DNA from: Patiria miniata
Lineage: Eukaryota > Echinodermata > Asteroidea > Valvatida > Asterinidae
Reading direction: 5' to 3'
DNA length: 64,000 nt
Assembly: GCF_015706575.1 (NCBI RefSeq)
Contig: NW_024037057.1
Coordinates: 7,063,203 to 7,127,202 of the forward strand
Under the pieces are notes generated by a model. The model had not been told where the DNA came from and ran no database searches. It was given only the letters and a program-made list of their open reading frames with translations. This document shows, in pieces, positions 40,101-52,100 of the stretch (positions are counted from its first letter, which is position 1; every line of letters begins with the position of its first letter). Made by a program: the position numbers and the translations under genes.

Positions 40101-43100
40101 CTACCCCCGGAGGGGGTGAGCGACACACCCCACAGCAGCAGGGGTCCGCTGAGGGCACCAGGGTGGGCGTCGGGGGGCGAGAGGCGGTGACGCGGGGCGA
40201 CAGCACCAGCACGTACGATTCGGATGAGGATTTCGGAGCGGGGCACCATGTGAGTCCGTGTGGGGGATGCTGCTTGCCTGGGCATGCTGTGGTGCCTTGC
40301 TGGCTTGTCGTGCATTTTGTCGGAGTTCAGGAAATAGCATAGCACGGACTGGTCACTGCATGAGTTTGGATCATACTAACAATGTTTGAACCTTATCGCT
40401 TGGAATGGTATTTTGAAATACGGGGGTCAAACCAGAAACACGCCGCTTCCTATTTCAGTATAGTCAGCAGGCCCAGCGTTGCATAGCCAGGTTGTCTTCA
40501 TTTTCCCCGATGGATATGAGGAAGGGGAGGATTCTTTTTCGAATGGAGATCTCAGGAACTGTGTTCGTTCTGTTCACTGCCCATTTCATGGGGGATTAGA
40601 TGTGAAGTGTCTACATACAGTACGTGGATCTGTCTAGAAGTGGTTGCCTGCCTCAGACACGAACTGCGGTCTTAAGTCAAGACACACAAGTGTTTGCCGT
40701 AAAAGAAAGAGAAATATTCTCCACCATTTCAAGACATATGAACAAAGCAAGAGCACATTCAGGCGAGGACCATTAGTCAACTAGTGGTTGATTTGTGGCG
40801 TACATGCAACATATGCTAGTGCAATAGAAGCAGCATGCCAACACCTCTAGTCAAAGGCTGGTCAAAACGTCGTCACAAAAGTTCTTGGTCCTGGCTCCCT
40901 GCTATGCATTATGATGCACCCAGCTATTGGTAACTGGTGATCTGGGCCCCGGTTCCAAAGAGTTGACTTGAGTAGTCCAACCATCCTGCGATATGAGTGC
41001 AGTAAGTCAAACTATGGTTAACCATATAAAAAAAAGTAAAGGAGACGAACCTGTATTAACAGGAATGTACCGGTAGTGCCCATCTCTCTTTCGTCAACGA
41101 TTGGAACAGACTCAAATGCTGCTGTGGGGGGATCGCCACACCTCCTCCACAGCGAGTCTGTTACCTTCCCAGCATTGAATAATACCGGTACCCATTTAAC
41201 ACCTGGGTTGAGAGGAGTCATTGAGGTGAAGCACCTTACTCAAGGCACAACACGCATGGCCACGGCGGGGCTCGAACCCACAACCTCACGATCATGAATC
41301 CTGTGCTCCACCGCTAGACCACACGTGCCCACGACCATATTCATCGTCTGGACTTGCTCTATGCTGCCTGAACTACGGTTATCCATACTCCTCGCCTGAA
41401 CTTGCTCTATGCTGTCTGTCATGTCTGTAGTACGGTACTTGGGCACACCATACACAAACACTCTAAGTCAAAAGATGATCTGTGACGGACAGGCTCAACT
41501 CCAGCGAGAAGCGAGAATCTTTGCCCGTCTTCTCTCAGCCCCCTTCCCACCGTCTCTGCGGAGTGCAAGTACTTCAGTTTGAAAGGAGGAACTGTTTTTG
41601 GTGCTTCAATTTGAAAGGAGGAAATGTTCGTGCCGTCTTGTGTGAGCTGAAATCCGATGGACACGCATTTCTGCGCATCTGTATGGCAAACGAGAGGGCG
41701 CTTTGTCTGGATTCGGAGACCCGAGATTCAAGAGCGTCCTTCTTAATAGATTTTGCATGCTTTGTGTTAGCATGCGTATTATGCATTATGAACTGAAATG
41801 TAAAGTGTGATAGAAGCACTGCACACCTTTAGTTAATTTTTTTGTTTTGTTGTAAGTCACCTTTTGAGAAATTATGTTTCCTTTCATATCGTCATGTCAG
41901 TGCAAAAAGGTCGTATCTCCTCATACAACATAAATGCAAAACGCAACTTTTAGAATGGCAAAAGGCCGTATCTCGCTTCAAATAACCCGGATGTATACAC
42001 AAAGTCAATGGATGTCGAGATACATTGTACGACCTTGTTGCACGGAGCCTATTTGCGTGAGATACGACTTTGTTGCAGAATGGAGTGACGACCTTGTTGC
42101 ACTGACGCGACGATAATGCTTCTACATCCTGCACCAGTGTTTGCATGGAATTGTGGAGTTTGTGAACTTGTGAACGTCCATCTTTTTAAAAATGGTTAAA
42201 TATAATTTTTGAGTAGGCCTCTGAGTGCAAACCGTATGGAGTACTGGAAACATTGTGGGAATATTTTGGCTATTAAAGTTAAGTTTTCATGTTTGGTTTT
42301 TCATTGGTACAGGATCCAGCAGTCAACGGCTCGGGTAACTACGGCCTGGCCCCACCCAACCGACAGTACAAACAACGCAACAGTGATGCATCGACCAAAG
42401 CCACGGGCACCGTCAAAAAGAACTTTGCCAGGTAAGGGCCTGTCTCTATTCATATCGGGGACGACTTCCAGACAAGTCGAGAATAGAATCATTTACTTTG
42501 GCCAGAAGAAGCCCTGCATTTTTAAGGGCCCATCTCAATTCATATCCGAGACGACTTCCGAAGAAGTCGCGAGTAGAATAATTCACTTGGTCTGGATGAA
42601 GCTCTGCGTTTATCCCACGGACGTGTTTTGGGAAACATTTCATTAGCAACTGCTTGACTCAACAATATTGATAACTTCATTGCGGGAAGATTGTAGGAAG
42701 TCGCTCAGAATCCTGCAACTTATACCCGATACAATGTCCGGAACTTGTTCGGAACTCGTCCCGGATATGAATCGAGACAGGCCCTAAATGAAAACTTAGT
42801 TGTTGCCAACTAAATTATTCTTGCTCTGGTAAATACCCATTTCATCAAAATCCACACACGGCATAAACAGAAAGACCAAATACCAATGAACACGCCTTAT
42901 CTCTAACCCCAATTTATTCCAAAGGCGCTGGGGAAAAAACTCTGAACCCCCACTCAGTAAATCAAGTTCAAATTCCTTTAACATCGTTTAAATTTGGGGT
43001 CCATTTTTCCTGTCCCTGTTACATCTGACGTCTATTATTTTATAATTCTGATGCACTCCTTAACGCAGTCGTCCTCCAAGAGTGATTATGAATAGCATAC

Positions 43101-46100
43101 TACCTACCCAACACATAAACAATTGTTTGAAGTCATTCTTAATGATACTTCAATGGCAAATCACAAGGTAGCAGGGACAGGAAAAACAAGTCACACTTTA
43201 GACTGTAAATTGATAGAAAGACCTTTAACCTAGGAAAAACAAATGTTAATTTGTTGCTAATAAAATTCACAGATTTTGATAGACAGTCATTCCATCAACT
43301 TTCTCCTCACAACCTAGAGAAGGCCCGTAAAGTACCAGGAAATATTTTTTCCATAAAATTTCACAATGTGTGTTTAGTGCTTGGAATGTTTTTATTTTAT
43401 ATTCCAAATTGTTGTTTTTGTCCTTGCAGTCGTTTCTCCATTTTTGCCAAGTCTGGCGGGGAGGCGTACTTGCTGGGAATCGCAGCCAAAAAAGGCATGT
43501 CACCGAATGTAGAAGTCCGAATTGTCGTAAGTTGTACTCTCCTAATTTTTTTTTTTTTTTTTTTTTCATGTTTTTTTTTTTTTTTACTCTGACGTTCCAT
43601 GAGGAAGTGCCAGCAAATATGCAATTTTTTTTATGATACTTGTTTCTTGACCAATAGGAAGGCAACGACGGGCCAATGTGGGAAGATCCAGGGAGGGCGG
43701 TGACGATCGAGATCAAGAACCCAAAGAAGGAGACCAAGATGAAGGGAATCAAAAGCTTTATCGCATACCAGATCACCCCCTCGGTAAGATGATGGTTTAG
43801 TCCTGCTGGTATTGGCTGTCTGCTTATTGTGGTTTGTACCATTGTGCTTTAGGGATGGACGAGAAAAAAAGTTGCTCTTTGTATTGATTTTTTTTGTAAT
43901 TGTGCTTGAAGGCATATTGATCACCCCTTTGTAAGACAGTGGTTTATTCCTGCCGGTATTGGTTCTTGCCTGATGATGGTTCATACCATTTCGTTTAAGG
44001 GATGCGCAGGATGAAAGAATGACTTTCCTCTTTATCTGTGCTTAGTCATTTTCAGGAAAGAGATCCTTATAAGGACAAATGGAAATGTGTGATTTGATTG
44101 AACCATGTTTAAAGGGGAAGTAAAATAACGCAGTGTAAAAGCAAGGAAGATTTTAGAAACAATCTCACCTTTTGTACAAAAATGGTGTCTTCCAACCATG
44201 ATAGGTACAACAGAAAATTGGCCTAAACCACTTAGCTGGAGGGTAATGTAAAAAGTGATCAAATTTGAGGTTATATTGTAATTCTGCTTCGTAATGGATC
44301 TTACCCTTTGTAAGAAAGTGGTATCATCCAATAAAGCCTAGTTGTGTAGGGTTTGGTTTGTACCATTTGTAAATAAGGTATTTAGTTACTGTTTTCTCGC
44401 CTTTTAATTACAGGACTCGGGCATCCAAGTCAGTAGGAGATACAAACATTTTGACTGGTTATACGAGAGACTTGCGGAGAAATTCACATTTGTATGCATA
44501 CCACCGTTACCGGACAAGCAAGTGACAGGTAGGAGAAATAATTCATGGATTTTTTTTTTTGGTTCTGCACCGACCTTTTATTTCAGTGTGATGATTGGCC
44601 AGTATATTGTAAATAGGTTCCCAAGATGCCGAGAACAGCGTAGGAATTGGTCGTTGAATGACTTCATTTTGTCCTGGAAAAGTCACGGAAAAGTCACAGA
44701 ATTTTATATTAATATTTCAGAAAAAAATGTTGCAACCTGACGCCACTTCAGCGGTTGTGTACAAAGTTTATGGAGAGTCTGGGGGGGGGGGGGGGTGGTG
44801 TTTACATTTTGGCTCCATGGTATTTTGCTTCTGTCGATGCTTCTTAAATTAGGAGTAATGGTAGTTGACCTGCGAAAATTACTTCATTTTGGTTATGCCG
44901 TAGCCATCACAAAAGCGTATTTTAAGTATTTCAAACAAAATTTGAAATGTTTCTCAGTCCCAGATTCATGTCTTATCATCATTTTTTGCAATGACTGACC
45001 TTCATTGAGATGATATATGAAGAAAAAAGTGGCATCAGGTTGCAACATTTTGTCCAAGATTTCTGTGGGAAATTTCAACTAATACACGTTGTTTTTTTTT
45101 TCTATCAGGGAGGTATGAGGAAGCGTTCATTGAAAAGCGCATGGAGCAGCTCCAGAAATGGATGAACAGAATGGGCGCCCATCCCGTCACCGGCCAGGCC
45201 GACGTCTTCAGGCATTTTCTCTCATGCACAGACGATAAGGTGCGTCAAAAGTTTTGGAATAACAAAACGCCGTATCCTCCCTGAGCCCCGTTTGCTATTT
45301 CTCGGGTTTGCAGCATTGCTGATGTTGCTAGCGTCGTGACGTTGGGCATACCCTAGCTATATGGCATTTACGAGTTTATGGCTTCTGACTAGCGCCCCTT
45401 GGACAAAGACATTGACAAAATGGGGAACTGCCAATATAGGGCTGGATAGCTCAGTTGGTAGAGCACTGGAACGGCAGTCCGCAGGTCGCAGGTTCAGACC
45501 CCGCTCCAGTCATTTTCTGTGTTCAACTTTAAAATTAACTTCATTGTGAGTGTAACAGTCAACAGATTCTCCACACAAGAACCGCACACAACTCCTTATC
45601 ACAGGTTCACAATTTATGTCATTTTCTTTTCACTTTCGTACTCTGTCTCTACACATGAACAGAAATGGAAACAAGGCAAGAGAAAAGCAGAGAAGGACGA
45701 GCACGTCGGGGCGGCGTTTCTTCAAGTCATCCAAGCCCCGGAGAAACCACTAGACATAGGCGTCGTGTGAGTTGATAATTTCCTTCAATAGTATTAGCTG
45801 AGTCTTTTCCTTTCATCCAAATTTCATTGAAATTCTCAAAGAATACAGATTCTCAAAGAATACTTAGAGTGGCATGGGTGGCTAGTGCGTAAAACACTTG
45901 CCTCTTACCACTGTGGCCCTGGTTGGATTCCTGGCTCGGACCATATGTGAGTAGAGGTGTGCATTGGTTCTCTCCTGTGCCAGGGGGCAAAGGTCAAGAT
46001 CCAAAAAACTACAACAAAAACAACGCTGATGTAAATGAAGGGCCCGTGTAAATGTAACTATAGGCAACTGCTGGTAAATTTGAATTTTAAATAAAGTGTT

Positions 46101-49100
46101 GTAAAGTCTCTTACAAATGGTTATAAAGTTTTTTGGGGGATTTGTTTTGGTATAACTTTCCTGTTTTTCTGTCGTTGACTATCATAGTGAGAAGCACCAT
46201 GACAATTTCAGCAAGTTCCAGAAGAGCATGGACCAAAACATTGCAATCTCTGTCCAGACCAGCCACGAGTTCTCCAAGAAACACAACGGCCGTACGTAGC
46301 TTCCTTGGTTTTTTTGGTTTCTTTCCTTACTAAAAAAAAAAGTGCACTTGTTAGCAGTCTGAATTCGAATCCAAGGCCATCAAGCCCACTTGACTACAAA
46401 ATCTTGGACTTCAGTCTCCAGATTTTGTTTTTACCTTAACGTAGTCCATACCAACCACCATAATTGTAAGAGAGTCGGTGACATGTCAATCACAAGTCAG
46501 TTTACAGGAGATGATAGATAACAACGGAATTCCTACATGTAGGTCACAATTCATTGGAATAGTTCTTCACTTGATCTGAGACAGGTTCCCTTGACCTTGG
46601 AACCAGGCTGGGCGTAGGAGAGTCAGGTTGGCGTAGCGGTACTTTCCTCGCCTTCCACTGCTGTGACCCGGGTTCGATTCCCGCCTGGGCCAATATGTGG
46701 ATTCGGTTTTCAGTCCCTACCTGATTCCGTGGGTTTTCCTAAGAATATTCTTCTGGGCTTTTCCTCCCACCTCTAAAACTGTCATTTCTTCTCACTGCCT
46801 TCTCTCTGCAGGTTTCTTCAGGCTTGTGAGCTACAGTGCCTAGGGCGCTTTTGAGGAATCCTTGGTTTCATGACCAGAAATAATTGATAATAATAATTGA
46901 AAAGAATTTAAAAATAACTGGATGACTTGTGATTGACCTGTGATTGATTTTGAGAATCGAAACCTGCCATTTTGGTCTTGTTGTTAGTTATTCCCTAATC
47001 CTGATTTGCATTAAGTCTCCGACCGGCAAAATGTAGTGCATTTCACTTGCAGTGGATGCCAAGCTGCATTCACGTTGGAGTCTTTAAATTCTTGCACAGG
47101 GTTCAATGCAGAATTCTACTATATGAGAAATCAAGTGGTCTCTGGTTCGCATCCAGTTTTGGCCAACTGTTTCACCATTAACAACTTTTCTTCTTTTGTG
47201 TTTCTCCCATCAGCCTTCAAGAGAGAGTTCCAAAAAGTCGGCCAGAGTTTCACCTTGCTAGCACAATCATTCGACTTGGACACCAGACCGCGTAAGTCAA
47301 GTTGTTTTTCCACTTATCATTTTAAAGTTTGTCTCATTAAACTTTTTTTTTTTTGGAGATACACCTGAATTTTGCTTTTGCCTACAAGAAAGAAGCAGAC
47401 ACAAGAGTGCAGACAAAAGAAAATTAGGACTTGTTCAATCGCCTTCTGTGAACTTTTGCCAGATTGGCGTCGAGTCATTTTTTTTTTTAAATTGAAAGTG
47501 TTCATTTCATTATTCCATTTTGTCAATTTGTATTTGTTGAAGTAAAACGTGAACGATAGCAGTGTACATGCTAATCCCGTCAGACAAGATTAATGCATTT
47601 TCATCAAGTTTTGTGAAACTGTCTGCTTTGAAAATTGCATTCTAAATCAAAGTGTGGCATAGACATGTGGCTCCCAGATTCATTTTTTTGTCTGGTTTTG
47701 AGTTAGATTTGAGTAAGATTGGGACAAAATGATCATTTCATCTTTTGCTCTCGCTCACCTTCAATCAAGAGTCCCATACATTTGCGCCATTGAGTAACTA
47801 ACTGTTGTAGGTTTTTATTCAAATCGGCAAGCTTCGCATTTCAAATGCTTGCTGGATTTAGCCGTGTGTCGTGGCGTTTCGGGATATTTTTGTGTGCAGG
47901 GTATTAGAGTTGAAAAGTTCTTACAAATTGGTCCATGCCATCTCATTCCATGTGTGTTGGTTTTCTCTCCTTTTTTTTTCTCCTCTGTTTTTTTCTGTAT
48001 CTATACATTGTCTTTCTTGCATGCATACCGCAGGGAGTTCAGATGACGATAGGCCACCCCAAGGTATGGTATATTTTACAGTTCATCCCAATTCATCTGT
48101 GTACCTCACATTGTCTCCATGCATGCACTGTAGAGGGCGCTGTTTTATCCTTCTCTTGAGGGCCAACTTGTTGTCCATACCCACTGCCCTATATTCAAGG
48201 GTGCTTGTGATCGCTAGTCCCCTTTCGCAAAATTGGGCGAGGGAAATGCCGACTTCGCAAAGCATTGTGGGTTGGTGATTTGTCGTCAATGTCATGGGCG
48301 TAAATCCCGCTGGGGATGGGGAGGATATATCCCCCACTTTTCAACCAGGGGGATGGGCCATTGGATCATTCCCACCCCACCCCTGATTTTTGTGGTGAGA
48401 AACGGGGAAAAAATGTTAATTTTGAGGGTACCAAAGTAACTTTCCAACGGTCTTAACTTATTTGTTAGTGTTAAAAAACAAACGGTTCAAAAGCTTTGAA
48501 TGCATCGTTTTATGTAAGGTTAAGAATGGTAAGCTCGCAAATTTGCATCACATGTACATGTGTATCATGCTCCCCCCTCACCCCACTTTTCGATTTAAAA
48601 TGGCCCCTGTATTTTAGGAACATGAGGTACTTGTACATGTATGAGGTATGGTCATCCCCATCTCTCCCCCTAACCACCACTCGCCGACACGGATTGACGC
48701 CACTGATCAATGTACATACAATCTGAGCATTGGTGTCGTGCAGACCAATCAGCTTTCAAACAAAATGTGTCCAATGAGAGTTCAAAGAAGTCAGAGGTCA
48801 TCACACCCTTAGTTTTGGGCAGTTGGTACATGCCTTCTCTTTATACCCAGCACGATATGAGACGGAGGGGTACCCCCCCCCCCCCATCTCCCTATACCCT
48901 ATGCAAACCCTAGACTATTGTTACCTAACACATCCCCCCTAGATATCTCGAAAGAATTTTTGAGATTCTGGTAACACAATGACCAACACAAAGGTGGGAG
49001 GGTTCCCTCTGTCTCATATCGTGCTTCATACATTTTTGCTTCTCTTCACAGTAATATTTTCATGTTCACTTCCTAAAACCTTGTCGTGTATGTGCTTATT

Positions 49101-52100
49101 AAAAGCTTTCATAATTTTCTTGCAGTTTAGCTTTAAGATGTAGTCATGTGAATCCTACAGCTCTAGTTTCTTTTTCTATATTGGTATATCTTTCTATGCT
49201 GCTTGTCTTTGGTGATTGTTAACCTTTAACCTTTGACCTGTGTAACCTTTGTCTCACGTAGCTCCATGTTTCAAGACTCTAGCAACGGCTTTTCCTCAAC
49301 AAAGTCAAGATGACGTGGAGTAGCTTTTAACCCAAACTTTTCTATCTGTAGCTAACATCCAAACGTTCATTCTACCTTTCTGTGCTTAAATCATTTAGGT
49401 TGGTTTCTGATGATGTCATATGCTTACAGCTTCAAGTGCTATTGCAATTATGCATTCTAAACTAAATTCTTTAAAAGAACTGTTCAAATTTGCTTGTAGA
49501 TCATTTATTTCAAACTCTTATAAAAAGTATTAAAAACATTCAGATTTTTGTTCCCTTTTTATGAATTTCTTGGTAACCAAATCTAGTTTCTGTTACTATT
49601 TTTTTATATTACTTAATATTAATATTATTTTTTCTATCCATTTCCTGCAAGTTTGACCAAATTTACCGAGTCCGTGAATCACACCGGAAAGGGGAAACCT
49701 TGTGATTGTCGTTTTAATTTTTTTTCTTCTGAATATATTAAAAACAGGCATATTTTTGTTCTGATATCTTTTAATTTTTTTCTTTTCTTCTATCCTAGGT
49801 TCATAGACTTAAAAAAACACTTCAATTTTTTTCTCCTAATTATGTGTGTTTTTCTATCCCTTTCCTGCACAAAGTCGACAAGCTTACAAGAACCATGAAT
49901 ATTATTATCAAACGGCGACGATAATTTGTGCCAAGTTTTGTTTCGTCTATCCCAGCTCCCACAGACATTGTACACACCTCTAGTTCTTTAAACATAAAAC
50001 TTCAAAACTCCATGATATTTATCAGTATCAGCTTGGGTCCCTCATGTACAAGGTCGCCAGTAACAATGTACCTTCCTCCATTAAAAGTATTTTTTCTCGG
50101 AATCTCGAAATTCATTCTTACTTTACTCATCAAGCCTCTAATTTTCACATTCCATACACCCGTACTTCAATTGCCCATAAAACGGTTAAACACTAGGGAC
50201 CCATGCTTTGGAATTCAGTTCCTGATCAACTTAAAGCCTCCAAAAACATTTCGACCTTTAAACGTATTTACAAATCTATTTTGTTAGAAGTTTATAGCTG
50301 AATCTCTGCAATGCAATTGTTCATTTTAATCCAGTTAGCGAGCCTACATTGTATATAGCCCATGCCATTAGGTACTTGTCTGTTTTTGTTTGTTCACATC
50401 TGTAAGTTAAACTTAGCTTTTGTAAGCAACATGTGCACTGAGCCCTGTTGGTATTTTTGTCTCCCAATCTCATGCCCTCTCTTTTATCTTCTTTCTGTAG
50501 GCTCAATGCACGTGTTTGCTTAATATAGGGACCATTGCTTACAAGCTTTGCTTCTTAATGGATCCCTCTGCAGTATCACTTGTTCGTTAATTGCATCTTT
50601 ATATATCCATTTATTTATTTATATATTACTTTCCATGATTAACTTTTGTTGGATTAATACTGTGGAAATAAATAAACCTGAAACCTGAAACCTAGTTTCT
50701 TCTTCTAATTTTGCATGTTCCTTTTATCCCTTTCTTTCAGTGTCGTCCAAGCTGACGGAAGCCATGAAACACACGGGACAGACGTACGACCACATCGGCC
50801 AACTCTTTGCCGATCAGCCCAAGTACGACGGCTACATCTTGGAAGATTTCTTGCGGGAGTACGCGGGCCTGATGTCCACCTTCCCCGACATGATCAACTT
50901 CCATAAGGTAAAGTCAAGGAAGTACTCACAGGCACTGTCTCCTCCTAAACCTTGTGCTGCAAGATGCACTTCTAGACACACGGCTTTCACAGTCGTGCTG
51001 CATTTTGCGGAGCTCATTTGAATAGGGCCCCAACCACACTATCGTGTAGTTTCTGTTGGTTCTTGTTTCCTGTTGTGGCTTGCAGGGACGATCAATTGTG
51101 ACCTGTTCTGTCAAAAGCAGACGCTTCTGGGCATAGGTTGAAATTGAGATAGGGCCAAAAAAATGCTGTGGGGGTGATTTTTACGATTTTCAAATTTTTG
51201 CATATTTGTAATCCTGAACATGTCTTAAATATACTATAAAAGTTTGAAACCCTAATTTGAATTCTAAATATAGTATTTTTGATGATTTGTAGAGGTATAT
51301 CAGTTAAAGAAATGTCTGTTTTGTGACGTTCGTCGCCATTTTCTCTGTTTTCTACTTTTCGACACAGTGAACTTCAAAATAGCATAACTTTGCCCAGGAA
51401 TTACAGGTTTCAAAACTTAAACCACCTTTTAAAAGGAAAATGGACACATTTTAACAATGTGCAAAACTCTCATTTTCGACCTTATGCCCAGAAAAGTCTG
51501 ATTATCCATGCCCTGCGACGAGGCCGGCTAGACTCACTGGGATTTTATAACACAAAACATGCGGTTCTTGTCAGAGGGCTGGTGTTTGGCTAGAACTTTA
51601 AGGTTCAATATTACAACCAAGGCTAAAAGGGGCTGTCATGTTATTTGGCTATGTTTGAATCAGGAACTTGTGAAAATATGAATTTTTTGACAAGCAAAAT
51701 GTCGGAAAGTTAATTAAGCAAGCAGTTTTTGTTCCCATCCTAGCGCGGAGGGAATTTTAAGCAAGAATGGGCGGCCTGCCTAACAACCACCAATGTCTTC
51801 GTTATCAAAGACTGCTCGACTCACAATACTGTCTGTCATGACAACTTATCTTTTCACAGCACACCATCTCAACCGTCAAGGAGTGCCAGAAGCAACGGGA
51901 GGAGCAGAAGATGGACTACGAGGAGGCGGACACCGTGAAGAAGAGGGCGGATGTGGTCTCTTATGCCATGATGGGTAAGTGGGGGCCAGCAGCCGATTTC
52001 ACGAAACTTTACGCAATGGCGTAAATCCACTTGCGCCACAATTTATTGTGCACAAGTTGCATAACATTTAATGCTGCGCAACATTTCAGTTGTGACAATT

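Larger units (their letters stand above)
47811..49910 (+). pseudogene. decayed duplicate copies of SNX exons 17 and 19
   Basis: Between real exons 17 and 19 lie pieces alike to them. 48745-48810 matches the exon 17 acceptor and start (atcagctttcaa, gagagttcaaagaagtc). 49262-49325, after acceptor gtag, encodes FKTLATAF against SFTLLAQSF. 49651-49691 encodes [11 protein letters not shown] against [11 protein letters not shown]. 49874-49900, with a matching polypyrimidine tract, encodes DKLTRTMN. A faint copy of exon 17 may be at 47811-47855. None has a full set of splice sites in the right phase, so I read them as fossils of a local tandem duplication. Confidence 0.6.

Noticed and set aside
40250-40345. 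Read-through of SNX exon 9 into VSPCGGCC
   Set aside because: The gtgagt at 40250 is a strong donor and exon 10 joins in phase; the extension has no family match.
43267-43842. 191-codon minus-strand open frame
   Set aside because: It lies antisense to SNX exons 11 and 12 and contains poly-Lys from an intronic T run; a shadow frame.
45437-45510. Possible functional tRNA gene
   Set aside because: Acceptor stem pairing is incomplete and the sequence continues into a tail shared with other copies, which fits a SINE.
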